From contig JAEWLW010000065.1 of the NCBI GenBank assembly GCA_023457355.1, positions 13,362 through 77,361 on the forward strand: DNA of 64,000 nt, given 5' to 3'. A program made the position numbers and the translations under genes. Of this stretch, positions 35,155 to 42,269 are shown piece by piece (within the stretch, counting starts at the first letter, position 1; the number at the start of each line of letters is the position of its first letter). Source of the DNA: Bacillota bacterium. GTDB lineage: Bacteria > Bacillota > Clostridia > Oscillospirales > Ruminococcaceae. The notes beneath the pieces were generated by a model, which saw nothing but the letters and a program-made list of their open reading frames with translations, did not search any database and was not told the origin of the DNA.

Positions 35155-35580
35155 CAGGCTGTCAATAAAGTAACAGGGGCCTAGCAATTGCATAGAACAA
35201 ATGCCACTTGCTGCGACAGGGGAGAACCCCCGGCGAGGTTTCTCCCCTGCAAAAACAGTCCACCAGACTGTTTTTGCGCCTCTCCGGCGCTTCTTACAGA
35301 ATCAGGGCGCTTTGGGACGCTGCCCGGGCCGCTCGCATAGCGGTGCGCGCGCGGCAGTTTGGCTCCGCTTATCACAGCGGGCGGCATAAATGCCCACTGC
35401 TCCACCAAGACCCTGCGCACTTTTGATTACGACAGTATGGGACGCGTTATGCGTTTTTTACGCATAACAAGCACAGCATAGCCGGGCTTATTTTGAATTA
35501 AGCGCCTAAGCGGTTTAATTGAAAATGCAAACCAAAAAGCGCGGCCAAAACCTTTAGTTGTCACTTTTTTGAAAAAGCCT
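35155..35580 (+). repeat. Structured intergenic repeat, type 1, copy B with flanking direct repeats
   Basis: The best preserved copy. It is flanked by GGTATTCTGTT at 35144-35154 and 35581-35591, like a target duplication. Its ends are imperfect inverted repeats (AGGCT, then AATAAAGTAACA at the left; AAAAAAGTGACA reading in from the right). Internal stems include AGGGGAGAA/TTTCTCCCCT, GCAAAAACAGTC/GACTGTTTTTGC, GTTATGCGT/ACGCATAAC and TTAAgCGC/GCGgTTTAA. It has no ORF, so if mobile it would be a non-autonomous (MITE-like) element; a structured RNA is the alternative. Confidence 0.75.
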
Positions 35581-35657
35581 GGTATTCTGTTTTGTATGCG
35601 TGGTACAGCAAATTTATTTTGTTGTAAAAATGTGTTTTAAAACAGCCCCTGCTCATG

Positions 35658-36452
35658 CTAACCCTTTTCAGCCTGTGCCCTGCCGGAGAAAATATCTGCC
35701 AGCCATTGAATCGCCAGCGGCATCCAGGTGGCGACATGCGGGTCAGCCAGCCTGTTTTCCGTCGGCCGTGCAACTGGCGGTGTGGCAAGTGACATTCCGT
35801 GGGTACCAAACGGGTAAAGATGCAGTTCCGCCGCCACACCAAATTTCAGAAGCTGCTCAAAAAACAGGAGACTATTCTGTACCGGCACACTTGCATCGGG
35901 AACAGCATGCCACAAAAATGTGGGGGTGCTTCTTTTGTCGACCAGTTTTTCCAGCGAAAAATCCGGCCATCTGCCCCTGTCTTCGCCTGCAAGCTGCGCA
36001 AAGCTCCCGCTGTGGGCATAAGCCCCGCCCGAAATAACCGGGTAACCCAAAATCAATGCGTCCGGCCTTTGGCAGGCAAGATCAGCATCCGGTGTAAACA
36101 GCGCGGCATTGTGCCATTGCACACCTAAGCTGGCGGCAAGGTGCCCCCCGGCGGAAAAGCCGCACACCGCAACCTTTTGTATGCCGGGCATTCCCGCGCC
36201 GCCGCGCACCAGTGAAACCGCCCAGGCCAACTGCCGCAGCGGGCGCCATCCGAGCGGCGGCGCTTTCACATTGTAGTGCAGCACAAAAGCATGGTAACCC
36301 GCCTGATTAAAAGCGCGTGCAATAAATGTATCCTCCCATTTTGACAGGAAGGCGTACCCGCCGCCGGGGCAGATCACCACCGCACCTGTCGCGTTATCCA
36401 TCGGATAACAATCCAGCGAAGCATTGTCAAATGGGCAATATAGAGTTTGCAT
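35658..36452 (-). CDS. Alpha/beta hydrolase, acetylesterase-like
   Basis: A 264-residue serine hydrolase of the BD-FAE/acetyl-xylan-esterase-like group. VVICPGGGYAFLSKWED supplies the oxyanion loop, GFSAGGH (about residues 98-104) the nucleophilic serine, and the acid and base are likely in VPDASVPVQNS and FGTHGMSL. It has no signal peptide, so it acts in the cytoplasm. Being next to the pectin and uronate genes, deacetylation of imported plant oligosaccharides is plausible (inference). No adjacent co-directional gene overlaps it. Confidence 0.85.
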   Translation of the reverse strand: MQTLYCPFDNASLDCYPMDNATGAVVICPGGGYAFLSKWEDTFIARAFNQAGYHAFVLHYNVKAPPLGWRPLRQLAWAVSLVRGGAGMPGIQKVAVCGFSAGGHLAASLGVQWHNAALFTPDADLACQRPDALILGYPVISGGAYAHSGSFAQLAGEDRGRWPDFSLEKLVDKRSTPTFLWHAVPDASVPVQNSLLFFEQLLKFGVAAELHLYPFGTHGMSLATPPVARPTENRLADPHVATWMPLAIQWLADIFSGRAQAEKG

Positions 36453-37394
36453 GGATATCTCTCCTCTTCAGATTGGCATTTATGACGCAAAGTTTGATGT
36501 GACACACGGCGCATGATGCTTTGTTCGGGCTAAATCGGCTAATCATCGGCCTGATTGCGATAGCCACCCCATACCAAGTCCACATCACCGTTCCCATCGG
36601 GGTGGTGATCCATACCTTGTAATGTATCGCCTGCAAAATACAATGACTCATCAGGCACCGCGCTATGATTGCCCTTCGTGTCAGGGTCATCCCTCTTAAA
36701 CGGCACATCACCACCTCTTTATGCGCGGCCACCCGCATCTCGCGGTTTATCTGTTTATACTTTGGGTTTGTGTATGCCGATTCTGCCACTGTCAGCAGCT
36801 GAAATAGAACATTGGCGTACACCCATTAAAGCATTGCCATTTCCAAGAACGTTATTACCTCTATTTTACAGCATATCACCTGTGAAATACAGATGGTAAT
36901 CATCGTTTTGTCTGCCATCTTTGCCGGCTTTGCCGAGTCTGCCCGTATGGCAATTAAGCATCACCGCCTCAATGCAAATGATCACCCGCATTTTATATCC
37001 TATCACCTGTCAAAAACATGAGGCCATCGAGGGTTACGGCTTCAGCTTTCACCGGCTATATCCGATGGTCAGCATACATTCAGACAGCACCATTGCCTGA
37101 AGAGAAGTCATTTACATCTTGCACCAGGTCATCTGTGGAACGCTACAGGTCGTTGTGTGTCTTGGATATGCAATAATCCGAACGGATAGGCGAGTTATTC
37201 TGCTTCGAAGCAGGATCATAGCCTTTATAAAAGCGGTCATCGGTACTTGGCGACAGATCTCCGCGCATTTAACCCGCCTGGTCATCGTTTATATACGGAA
37301 TAACGCATGCCGCTAAGTGTCTTACCACCCTTTTGTTTCGACAACAAAAGGCCATGCGGTTCATTACCCGCATGGCCTTTTTAAAGATGACATT
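36453..37394. other. Long noncoding region with degenerate direct repeats
   Basis: No convincing gene is found in over 900 bases, although short ORFs exist. A motif of the form ATCRCCTGYSAAAWACA recurs at 36626-36642, 36875-36891 and 37003-37019. The last two lie in longer similar units (TTAA-CAT-CC ... TTTTA ... TATCACCTGT) about 130 bp apart. The terminator of kduD lies at the far end. Confidence 0.45.
37346..37386 (-). terminator. Terminator of the kdgF-kduI-kduD operon
   Basis: AAAAGGCCATGCGG / CCGCATGGCCTTTT (37346-37381) is a perfect 14-bp stem just after the kduD stop, with T-runs on both strands. Confidence 0.9.
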
Positions 37395-38195
37395 TTACGG
37401 CTGCTTGCCGATATAGGCTAAAATTCCGCCATCCACATACAGGATGTGCCCGTTGACAAAGTTGGAAGCGTCCGAGGCCAGGAACACAGCCGGGCCGGCC
37501 AAATCTTCGGGGATACCCCAACGTGCTGCCGGCGTCTTGGAAATAATGAATTGGTCAAAGGGGTGACGGCTGCCATCCGGCTGAATTTCGCGCAGCGGCG
37601 CGGTCTGTTCGGTGGCGATATAGCCCGGGCCGATGCCATTGCACTGAATGTTATATCCGCCGTACTCTGAGCAAATGTTGCGGGTGAGCATTTTAAGCCC
37701 GCCCTTGGCGGCTGCATAGGCCGATACCGTCTCGCGGCCCAGCTCGCTCATCATCGAACAGATGTTGATAATTTTGCCGTGCCCCTTTTTAATCATGCCG
37801 GGGAGAACGGCCTTGGCCACCAAAAACGGTGCGATCAGGTCGACATCCACCACCCGGCGGAAATCTTCAGCCGACATTTCGGCCATCGGGGTGCGCTGAA
37901 TGATACCGGCATTGTTAACCAGAATATCCACACCGCCCGCATCGGCTTCAATCTGTGCAATCATCGCCTGAACAGCCGCCTCATCCGTCACATCACAAAG
38001 ATAGCCCAACGCCTCCAGGCCCTGCGCACGGTAAGCGGCACGGGCTTTTTCAAGGCGCTCGGGGCTGTGGCCGTTAAAGGCAATTTTAGCCCCGGCATGG
38101 CCCAGTGCACAGGCCATGCCAAACCCAATGCCATGGGTACCGCCGGTTACCAGCGCCACTTTGCCGTGGAGCGAAAATTGATTCAAAATATCCAT
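37395..38195 (-). CDS. kduD: 2-dehydro-3-deoxy-D-gluconate 5-dehydrogenase
   Basis: It reduces 2,5-diketo-3-deoxygluconate to 2-keto-3-deoxygluconate (KDG) with NAD(P)H, the last pectin-specific step. The 266-residue short-chain dehydrogenase has TGGTHGIG (cofactor loop), NNAG (NNAGIIQRTPM), the catalytic Ser in ICSMMSELG and YAAAKGG with Tyr/Lys. SLxGKxALVTG and the EQTAPLREIQPDGSRHPFDQFIISKTPAARWG region are typical of KduD/gluconate 5-dehydrogenase. It is the third gene of its operon, 14 bp after kduI. Confidence 0.9.
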   Translation of the reverse strand: MDILNQFSLHGKVALVTGGTHGIGFGMACALGHAGAKIAFNGHSPERLEKARAAYRAQGLEALGYLCDVTDEAAVQAMIAQIEADAGGVDILVNNAGIIQRTPMAEMSAEDFRRVVDVDLIAPFLVAKAVLPGMIKKGHGKIINICSMMSELGRETVSAYAAAKGGLKMLTRNICSEYGGYNIQCNGIGPGYIATEQTAPLREIQPDGSRHPFDQFIISKTPAARWGIPEDLAGPAVFLASDASNFVNGHILYVDGGILAYIGKQP

Positions 38196-38209
38196 TTTGA
38201 TGCCCCCTT

Positions 38210-39052
38210 TTAGCGCAACTGGGCGGTGGAGATGGCGTCCATGTCGTCAAACGCCTGATTTTCGCCCCCCATGGCCCAGACAAAGGTATAGTTGCTGGTG
38301 CCGGCCCCCGCGTGGATGCTCCACGAGGGGCTGATGACAGCCTGTTCGTTTTGCATGACAATATGGCGGGTCTCCTGCCCCTCGCCCATCATGTGGAACA
38401 CGACCTGATCCTGCGGCACCTCAAAATACATGTAAACCTCCATGCGGCGCTCATGGGTGTGGGCGGGCATGGTGTTCCACACACTGCCGGGCTCCAGCGC
38501 GGTCATGCCCATCGAAAGCTGGCAGGTGGGCAGCACGTCCGGGTGAATAAACTGGTTGATAACGCGCTTGTTAGCGGTTTCCACCGTGCCCAGCGGCTTT
38601 TTGGCGGCATCGGCAAGCTTGATAAGCCGCGTTTCGTAGCTGCAATGCGCCGGGGCGGAAACCATATAGAACTTCGCGGGCGTCCCGGCGCTGTCGCTGG
38701 AGAACAAAACCTCTTTAGCGCCACGGGTGATATACAGGCAATCTTTATAACCCATCTCATACACCTTGCCGTCCACTTTCACTTTGCCTGCGCCGCCGAT
38801 ATTGAACATACCGATTTCGCGGCGCTCCAAAAAATAGTGGGTGCCAAAGCAGCCCCAGACGTCGATGCCCTTATCAATCGAAACCGTCTCCTGCACCGGC
38901 ATGCACCCCAGCGTGACCATACGGTCCACATGGCTGTAGACCGCGATTACCTGATCGGCCACATAGAGATTCTCGATTAAAAACTCGCGGCGCAGTTCCT
39001 CGGTTGTATAGCGCCTGACATCCCGTTGGTTGGCAGAATATCGAATATCCAT
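38210..39052 (-). CDS. kduI: 5-dehydro-4-deoxy-D-glucuronate isomerase
   Basis: It converts 5-keto-4-deoxyuronate to 2,5-diketo-3-deoxygluconate, feeding KduD. The 280-residue cupin has the family N-terminus MDIRYSANQRDVRRYTTEELRREFLIENL, and the zinc ligands are in MPAHTHERRMEVYMYFEVP (His, His, Glu) and SWSIHAGAGTSNYTFVWAMGGEN. Length is that of KduI. It is between kdgF and kduD in one operon. Confidence 0.95.
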   Translation of the reverse strand: MDIRYSANQRDVRRYTTEELRREFLIENLYVADQVIAVYSHVDRMVTLGCMPVQETVSIDKGIDVWGCFGTHYFLERREIGMFNIGGAGKVKVDGKVYEMGYKDCLYITRGAKEVLFSSDSAGTPAKFYMVSAPAHCSYETRLIKLADAAKKPLGTVETANKRVINQFIHPDVLPTCQLSMGMTALEPGSVWNTMPAHTHERRMEVYMYFEVPQDQVVFHMMGEGQETRHIVMQNEQAVISPSWSIHAGAGTSNYTFVWAMGGENQAFDDMDAISTAQLR

Positions 39053-39117
39053 TTAAAGTTCTCCTTTCATCATTGGCGCCCGCCACGCGGGCTCCCCAGT
39101 TATTCACCCGGCGTTTA

Positions 39118-39462
39118 TCACACAAAGTCTTCCCGCATGGGGGTAAAAATATCAAGCAGCACACCCTTTTTAAGGCAGGTGCAACCGTGTTCAACCCCGT
39201 GTTCCTTTAAAAGCGTATCCCCCTTTTTGACCACCTGCGTTTCCCCGTCAATCGTAAAGGCAAATTCACCTTCGACAACATACGTAATTTGTGTATGTGG
39301 ATGGCTGTGCAGGCTGCCGACAGCCCCCTCTTCAAAGCTGTTTTCAACACACATCAGGCCGTCGGTGTAAGCCAGAACGCGCTTTACCACACCGGGCGCG
39401 GGCACTTGCGGCAGCGTCTCTTCATAAGCCACCCAGCGTTGTCCTTTTTCGGGCATGGGCAT
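39118..39462 (-). CDS. kdgF: KdgF-type cupin (unsaturated uronate converting)
   Basis: A 114-residue single cupin matching KdgF, which speeds conversion of 4,5-unsaturated galacturonate or mannuronate into the linear keto acid used by KduI. Metal ligands are visible in LHSHPHTQITYVVEGE (two His, Gln region, Glu) and EHGVEHGCTC (last His). The DGETQVVKKGD loop also fits. As first gene of the operon it lies directly behind the repressible promoter. The family call rests on motif and context. Confidence 0.82.
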   Translation of the reverse strand: MPMPEKGQRWVAYEETLPQVPAPGVVKRVLAYTDGLMCVENSFEEGAVGSLHSHPHTQITYVVEGEFAFTIDGETQVVKKGDTLLKEHGVEHGCTCLKKGVLLDIFTPMREDFV

Positions 39463-39500
39463 GTGTTCATCCTCCTGTCATTATTCATATTGCTCACAGC

Positions 39501-39545
39501 GTCAACGTTTACTCTAATTGTAAGCAAAACGGTCATTCAAGTCAA
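39501..39545 (-). promoter_or_regulatory. Promoter and LacI-type operator of the kdg/kdu operon
   Basis: On the minus strand TTGACT (39545-39540), 17 bp, TACAAT (39522-39517). Immediately downstream lies GAGTAAACGTTGAC (39514-39501), a LacI-family palindrome centred on AACGTT that would cover the transcription start. Confidence 0.75.
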
Positions 39546-39628
39546 TACATCTGCCTATTATACAACAAAATGAATGCCTGTTTTAATAAAAATCAGCAAT
39601 ATTAAATAAATTATATGTTATTTATTTA

Positions 39629-39687
39629 CAGTAAACGTTTTCTTTTTTAGTTCCATAATTGACATTTTATAAGGGGCAGGGTATCAT
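39629..39687 (+). promoter_or_regulatory. LacI-type operator and promoter of the lacI-family gene
   Basis: CAGTAAACGTTTTC-like palindrome at 39629-39642 matches the operator at 39501 in its AGTAAACGTT core. Downstream, TTGACA (39659-39664), 17 bp and TATCAT (39682-39687) form the regulator's promoter. The two operators are about 128 bp apart, suitable for looping or dual control. Confidence 0.7.
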
Positions 39688-39744
39688 TTATTTATCTTAT
39701 TTAAACATCCACCAAAAAGCGACACGAACAAAGGAGAAGCACTC

Positions 39745-40818
39745 ATGTCCCACACCAACCCCACCTTAAAGGATATCGCCCGCACATTGGGCGTCAGCAC
39801 CACCACAGTGCACAGGGCCCTGCACGGCAAGACTGGGGTCGGCGATAAAACCTGTGCCGAAATACAGCGCATAGCCGCACAGTTGGGTTACCGCACAAAC
39901 TATATGGCATCGGCACTTAAGCGGCGCGAGATCCGGCTGGCGATCGTTTTGCCAGAGCCAACACGGGACAGCCGGTACTATTACCTGAGCCTCTGGCAGG
40001 GGGCCCGCCGTTTTTTCAGCGAGGTAACGGAATTTTCGGTTCAACCGGTGGAGTTCTTTTACCCGCTGGGGCCGGGCAGCAACGGCGTTGCGTTAAAAAA
40101 CATTTACGAACGGCATATCGAAACACTGGACGGTTTGCTGACTGTTGCGGTGGATCACAGCCAGTCCTCTTATTTTCTAGAAAAACTGGCCGCAAAAGGT
40201 ATTGCCATCACATTGGTCGGGGCCAACCTTTACCCCAATATCCGGCTGTGCTGCGTCAAGGCGTATGATGAATTGGCCGGCAGTCTGGCCGCCGAGCTGC
40301 TTTGCGCCTTTTATCCCGGCAAATTTTCCGGCAAGGTCATCCTGACCGGCAACCCTGTCGGCAGTTTCTCAATGGTCGACCAGTATTTAAACGTGACCGG
40401 TTTTATGCAGTATATGGCCAAAAATGCACCCGACGCCCCACTGTTCACCGCTTACAATGCCGACGCGGACATCGCCGGGCAGCAGGTTCAGGCGCTGCTC
40501 GCGCAGCACCCCGATACCTATGCGATTTACGCCAGCAGCGCAAGACATACGGTTCAAACCAGCCGTCTGCTGGAAACACTGGGCCTTGCGGGTAAAATCA
40601 AGCTGATCGGCAACGACCGCTTTGCCGAAAGCGTGGTATTCCTCGCCCGGGGTGCCCTGACTGCTGTCATCGACAAAAAAATAGCGGAGCAAAGTTATCA
40701 GGCCGCCCAGGCTCTTTTTAATTACGTTTTAAAGGGCAGCTACCCCGTAAGCGGAACCATTCAGGTGGAGCCAACCGTCCTTTTAACCGGTAACGTCGCT
40801 CATTCCAGTCGCGAATAA
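39745..40818 (+). CDS. LacI-family transcriptional regulator of pectin genes
   Basis: A 357-residue repressor. The helix-turn-helix PTLKDIARTLGVSTTTVHRALHGKTGVGDKTCAEI (about residues 6-40) and hinge helix YMASALKRREIRLAIVLPE lead into a periplasmic-binding-protein-like sensor domain. It is divergent from kdgF-kduI-kduD, and both promoters carry the same AACGTTTAC-type palindrome. It therefore probably represses that operon and itself until a uronate-derived inducer (KDG or a related keto acid in known systems) binds. AAAGGAG precedes the ATG. Confidence 0.9.
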   Translation: MSHTNPTLKDIARTLGVSTTTVHRALHGKTGVGDKTCAEIQRIAAQLGYRTNYMASALKRREIRLAIVLPEPTRDSRYYYLSLWQGARRFFSEVTEFSVQPVEFFYPLGPGSNGVALKNIYERHIETLDGLLTVAVDHSQSSYFLEKLAAKGIAITLVGANLYPNIRLCCVKAYDELAGSLAAELLCAFYPGKFSGKVILTGNPVGSFSMVDQYLNVTGFMQYMAKNAPDAPLFTAYNADADIAGQQVQALLAQHPDTYAIYASSARHTVQTSRLLETLGLAGKIKLIGNDRFAESVVFLARGALTAVIDKKIAEQSYQAAQALFNYVLKGSYPVSGTIQVEPTVLLTGNVAHSSRE

Positions 40819-40850
40819 CGTGCTGTACGCATAAGCTAGCAAGTAACTTC

Positions 40851-40886
40851 AAAAGGCGCACATGGTCGAAGCCGTGTGCGCCTTTT
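40851..40886 (+). terminator. Terminator of the lacI-family gene
   Basis: AAAAGGCGCACATGG / CCGTGTGCGCCTTTT (one G-T pair) around a short loop, 32 bases after the stop. A near copy occurs at 41452-41483 on the other side of repeat C. Confidence 0.85.
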
Positions 40887-40887
40887 C

Positions 40888-41432
40888 AGGTTGTCCATAA
40901 AGTGACAGGGCTTAGCACGATTTGCATAAAACAAATGCCGCTTATCGCGGCATGGGAACCCCCGGCGAGGGTTTTCCCCGCAAAATGGACAATTTGCCCG
41001 TTTTGTCGCCTTCGGGCAAGCAATCCGGCGCATTAATATGCGCCTCAACGCGAAAGTGGGGGCTCGCCGCCCCCCCTTTCACACTATCCTCCGGTGCTTA
41101 AGCTTTACGAAATCCCACTTCTTTGACAGCCTGCGCTTCTTACAGAATCAGGGCACTTTGGGGTGCTGCCCGGACCGCTCACATAGAGGTGCGCTCACGG
41201 CAGCTTGGCTCCGCTTATCACAGCGGGCGGCATAAATTGCCCGCTGTGATTCCACCAAGACCCTGTGCGCTTTTGATTACGACAGTATGGAACGCGTTAT
41301 GCGTTTTTTATGCATAACAAGCACAGCATAGCTGGGCTTATTTTCAATTAAGCGCCTAAGCGGTTTAATTGAAAACGCAGACCAAAAAGCGTGACCAGAA
41401 CCTTTAGATTGTTCAACTTTTTCTTTGAAATG
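40888..41432 (+). repeat. Structured intergenic repeat, copy C (type 1 with nested type 2)
   Basis: The left part matches copy B from AGGTTGTCCATAAAGTGACAGGG. After the CCCCGGCGAGG block, a type 2 segment (41000-41130, GTTTTGTCGCC to CACTTCTTTGACAGC) replaces the short hairpin of copy B. The B-like sequence then resumes at GCGCTTCTTACAGAATCAGGG and runs to CTTTAGATTGTTCAACTTTTT. It is a composite of the two repeat types. No gene is inside. Confidence 0.75.
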
Positions 41433-41451
41433 GATTTTTTGACAAACTGAG

Positions 41452-41483
41452 GCGCACATGGCCGAAGCCATGAGCGCCTTTTA
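41452..41483 (-). terminator. Terminator of the gntR-ended operon
   Basis: GGCGCACATGGC / GCCATGAGCGCC forms a hairpin 34 bases beyond the gntR stop on the minus strand. It nearly duplicates the hairpin at 40851 and so brackets repeat C. Confidence 0.7.
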
Positions 41484-41516
41484 TGACTTTTGTTCGTGCA
41501 AAATTCGCGCAAGCAC

Positions 41517-42194
41517 TCACTTAAAATAGTTGGGGAACCGCTCACGGACCGATTTTTCCACCGACCGATATTGATTAAGGTGCTGTTCCATGTGCATACG
41601 GGCTGCTACAGGGTCGCGATTGGCAATGGCCGCCACAATATTACTATGTGCCTGAACCACTTTAGATGGCATCACATCGGACAGCGTAATACTGCGCACC
41701 CGGTCAAAATGGATGGCAATATTGCGCATCAGCGTAAAAACCTGCGGCTTCTGTGCAATATCAAAAAGCATTTGATGAAACTGGTCGTCCAGCTCCAGCA
41801 GCATGCCGTCCGAATCGCTGCCATTGACGTAAAACGCCTGAAGCCGGACATTCTCACGCAGCTTGTTCAGGTCTTCCTGAGTCGCCTTGACGCAATCGAG
41901 TTCTACCACGGCGCATTCCAGCACCCGCCGCATAAACTGAGACTCTTCGACGAGATTATAGTCAATCAGCGCCACAACGCTGCCTTTTTGGGGGTATATT
42001 TCCACAATTTTGACTTTCGAGAGTTCAATCAGCGCCTCCCGTACCGGCGTTCGCGAAAGTCCCAACTCCGTCGCCAGTTCGTTTTCGCTGACCATACATC
42101 CAGGCTCAAGTTGCAAACGAATAATGTTGTCTTTGAGCGTGCGCAACGCATAGTCCCGTCCGGTCTCACGTGGAAGACGCTTTGTTAAGTGCAT
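41517..42194 (-). CDS. GntR/FCD-family regulator of uronate genes
   Basis: A 225-residue regulator with an N-terminal winged helix (YALRTLKDNIIRLQLEPGCMVSENELATELGLSRTPVREALIEL, about residues 14-57) and an FCD ligand domain (LDDQFHQMLFDIA and HSNIVAAIANRDPVAARMHMEQHL). FCD members such as UxuR, ExuR and LldR bind hexuronates or other hydroxy acids. It is the last gene of the TRAP-uxuA-uxuB operon. A CTAGTATACTAG palindrome lies upstream of it, of dctP and of kdgA. The ATG at 42194 is chosen for GGAGGCGGAG upstream; an earlier start adds 20 unlikely residues. Confidence 0.88.
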   Translation of the reverse strand: MHLTKRLPRETGRDYALRTLKDNIIRLQLEPGCMVSENELATELGLSRTPVREALIELSKVKIVEIYPQKGSVVALIDYNLVEESQFMRRVLECAVVELDCVKATQEDLNKLRENVRLQAFYVNGSDSDGMLLELDDQFHQMLFDIAQKPQVFTLMRNIAIHFDRVRSITLSDVMPSKVVQAHSNIVAAIANRDPVAARMHMEQHLNQYRSVEKSVRERFPNYFK

Positions 42195-42257
42195 TGTTTC
42201 TCCGCCTCCCATAGTTCCTCTTGCAAGTTTACAAGATTCGCGGCTTTGCGTCAAGGT

Positions 42258-42269
42258 CTAGTATACTAG
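42258..42269. promoter_or_regulatory. CTAGTATACTAG operator, site 1
   Basis: A perfect 12-bp palindrome that overlaps the uxuB stop codon, about 64 bp upstream of the gntR start. It is the same motif as at 48071 and 48992. Confidence 0.65.

Noticed and set aside
36427..36822. 131-residue minus-strand ORF in the gene-free region
   Set aside because: It has no family pattern and an odd composition rich in Cys, Arg and Met, it overlaps the degenerate repeats, and it has no ribosome binding site.
36620..37020. Recurring motif considered as a CRISPR array
   Set aside because: Copies are too few, imperfect and unevenly spaced, and no cas gene is nearby.
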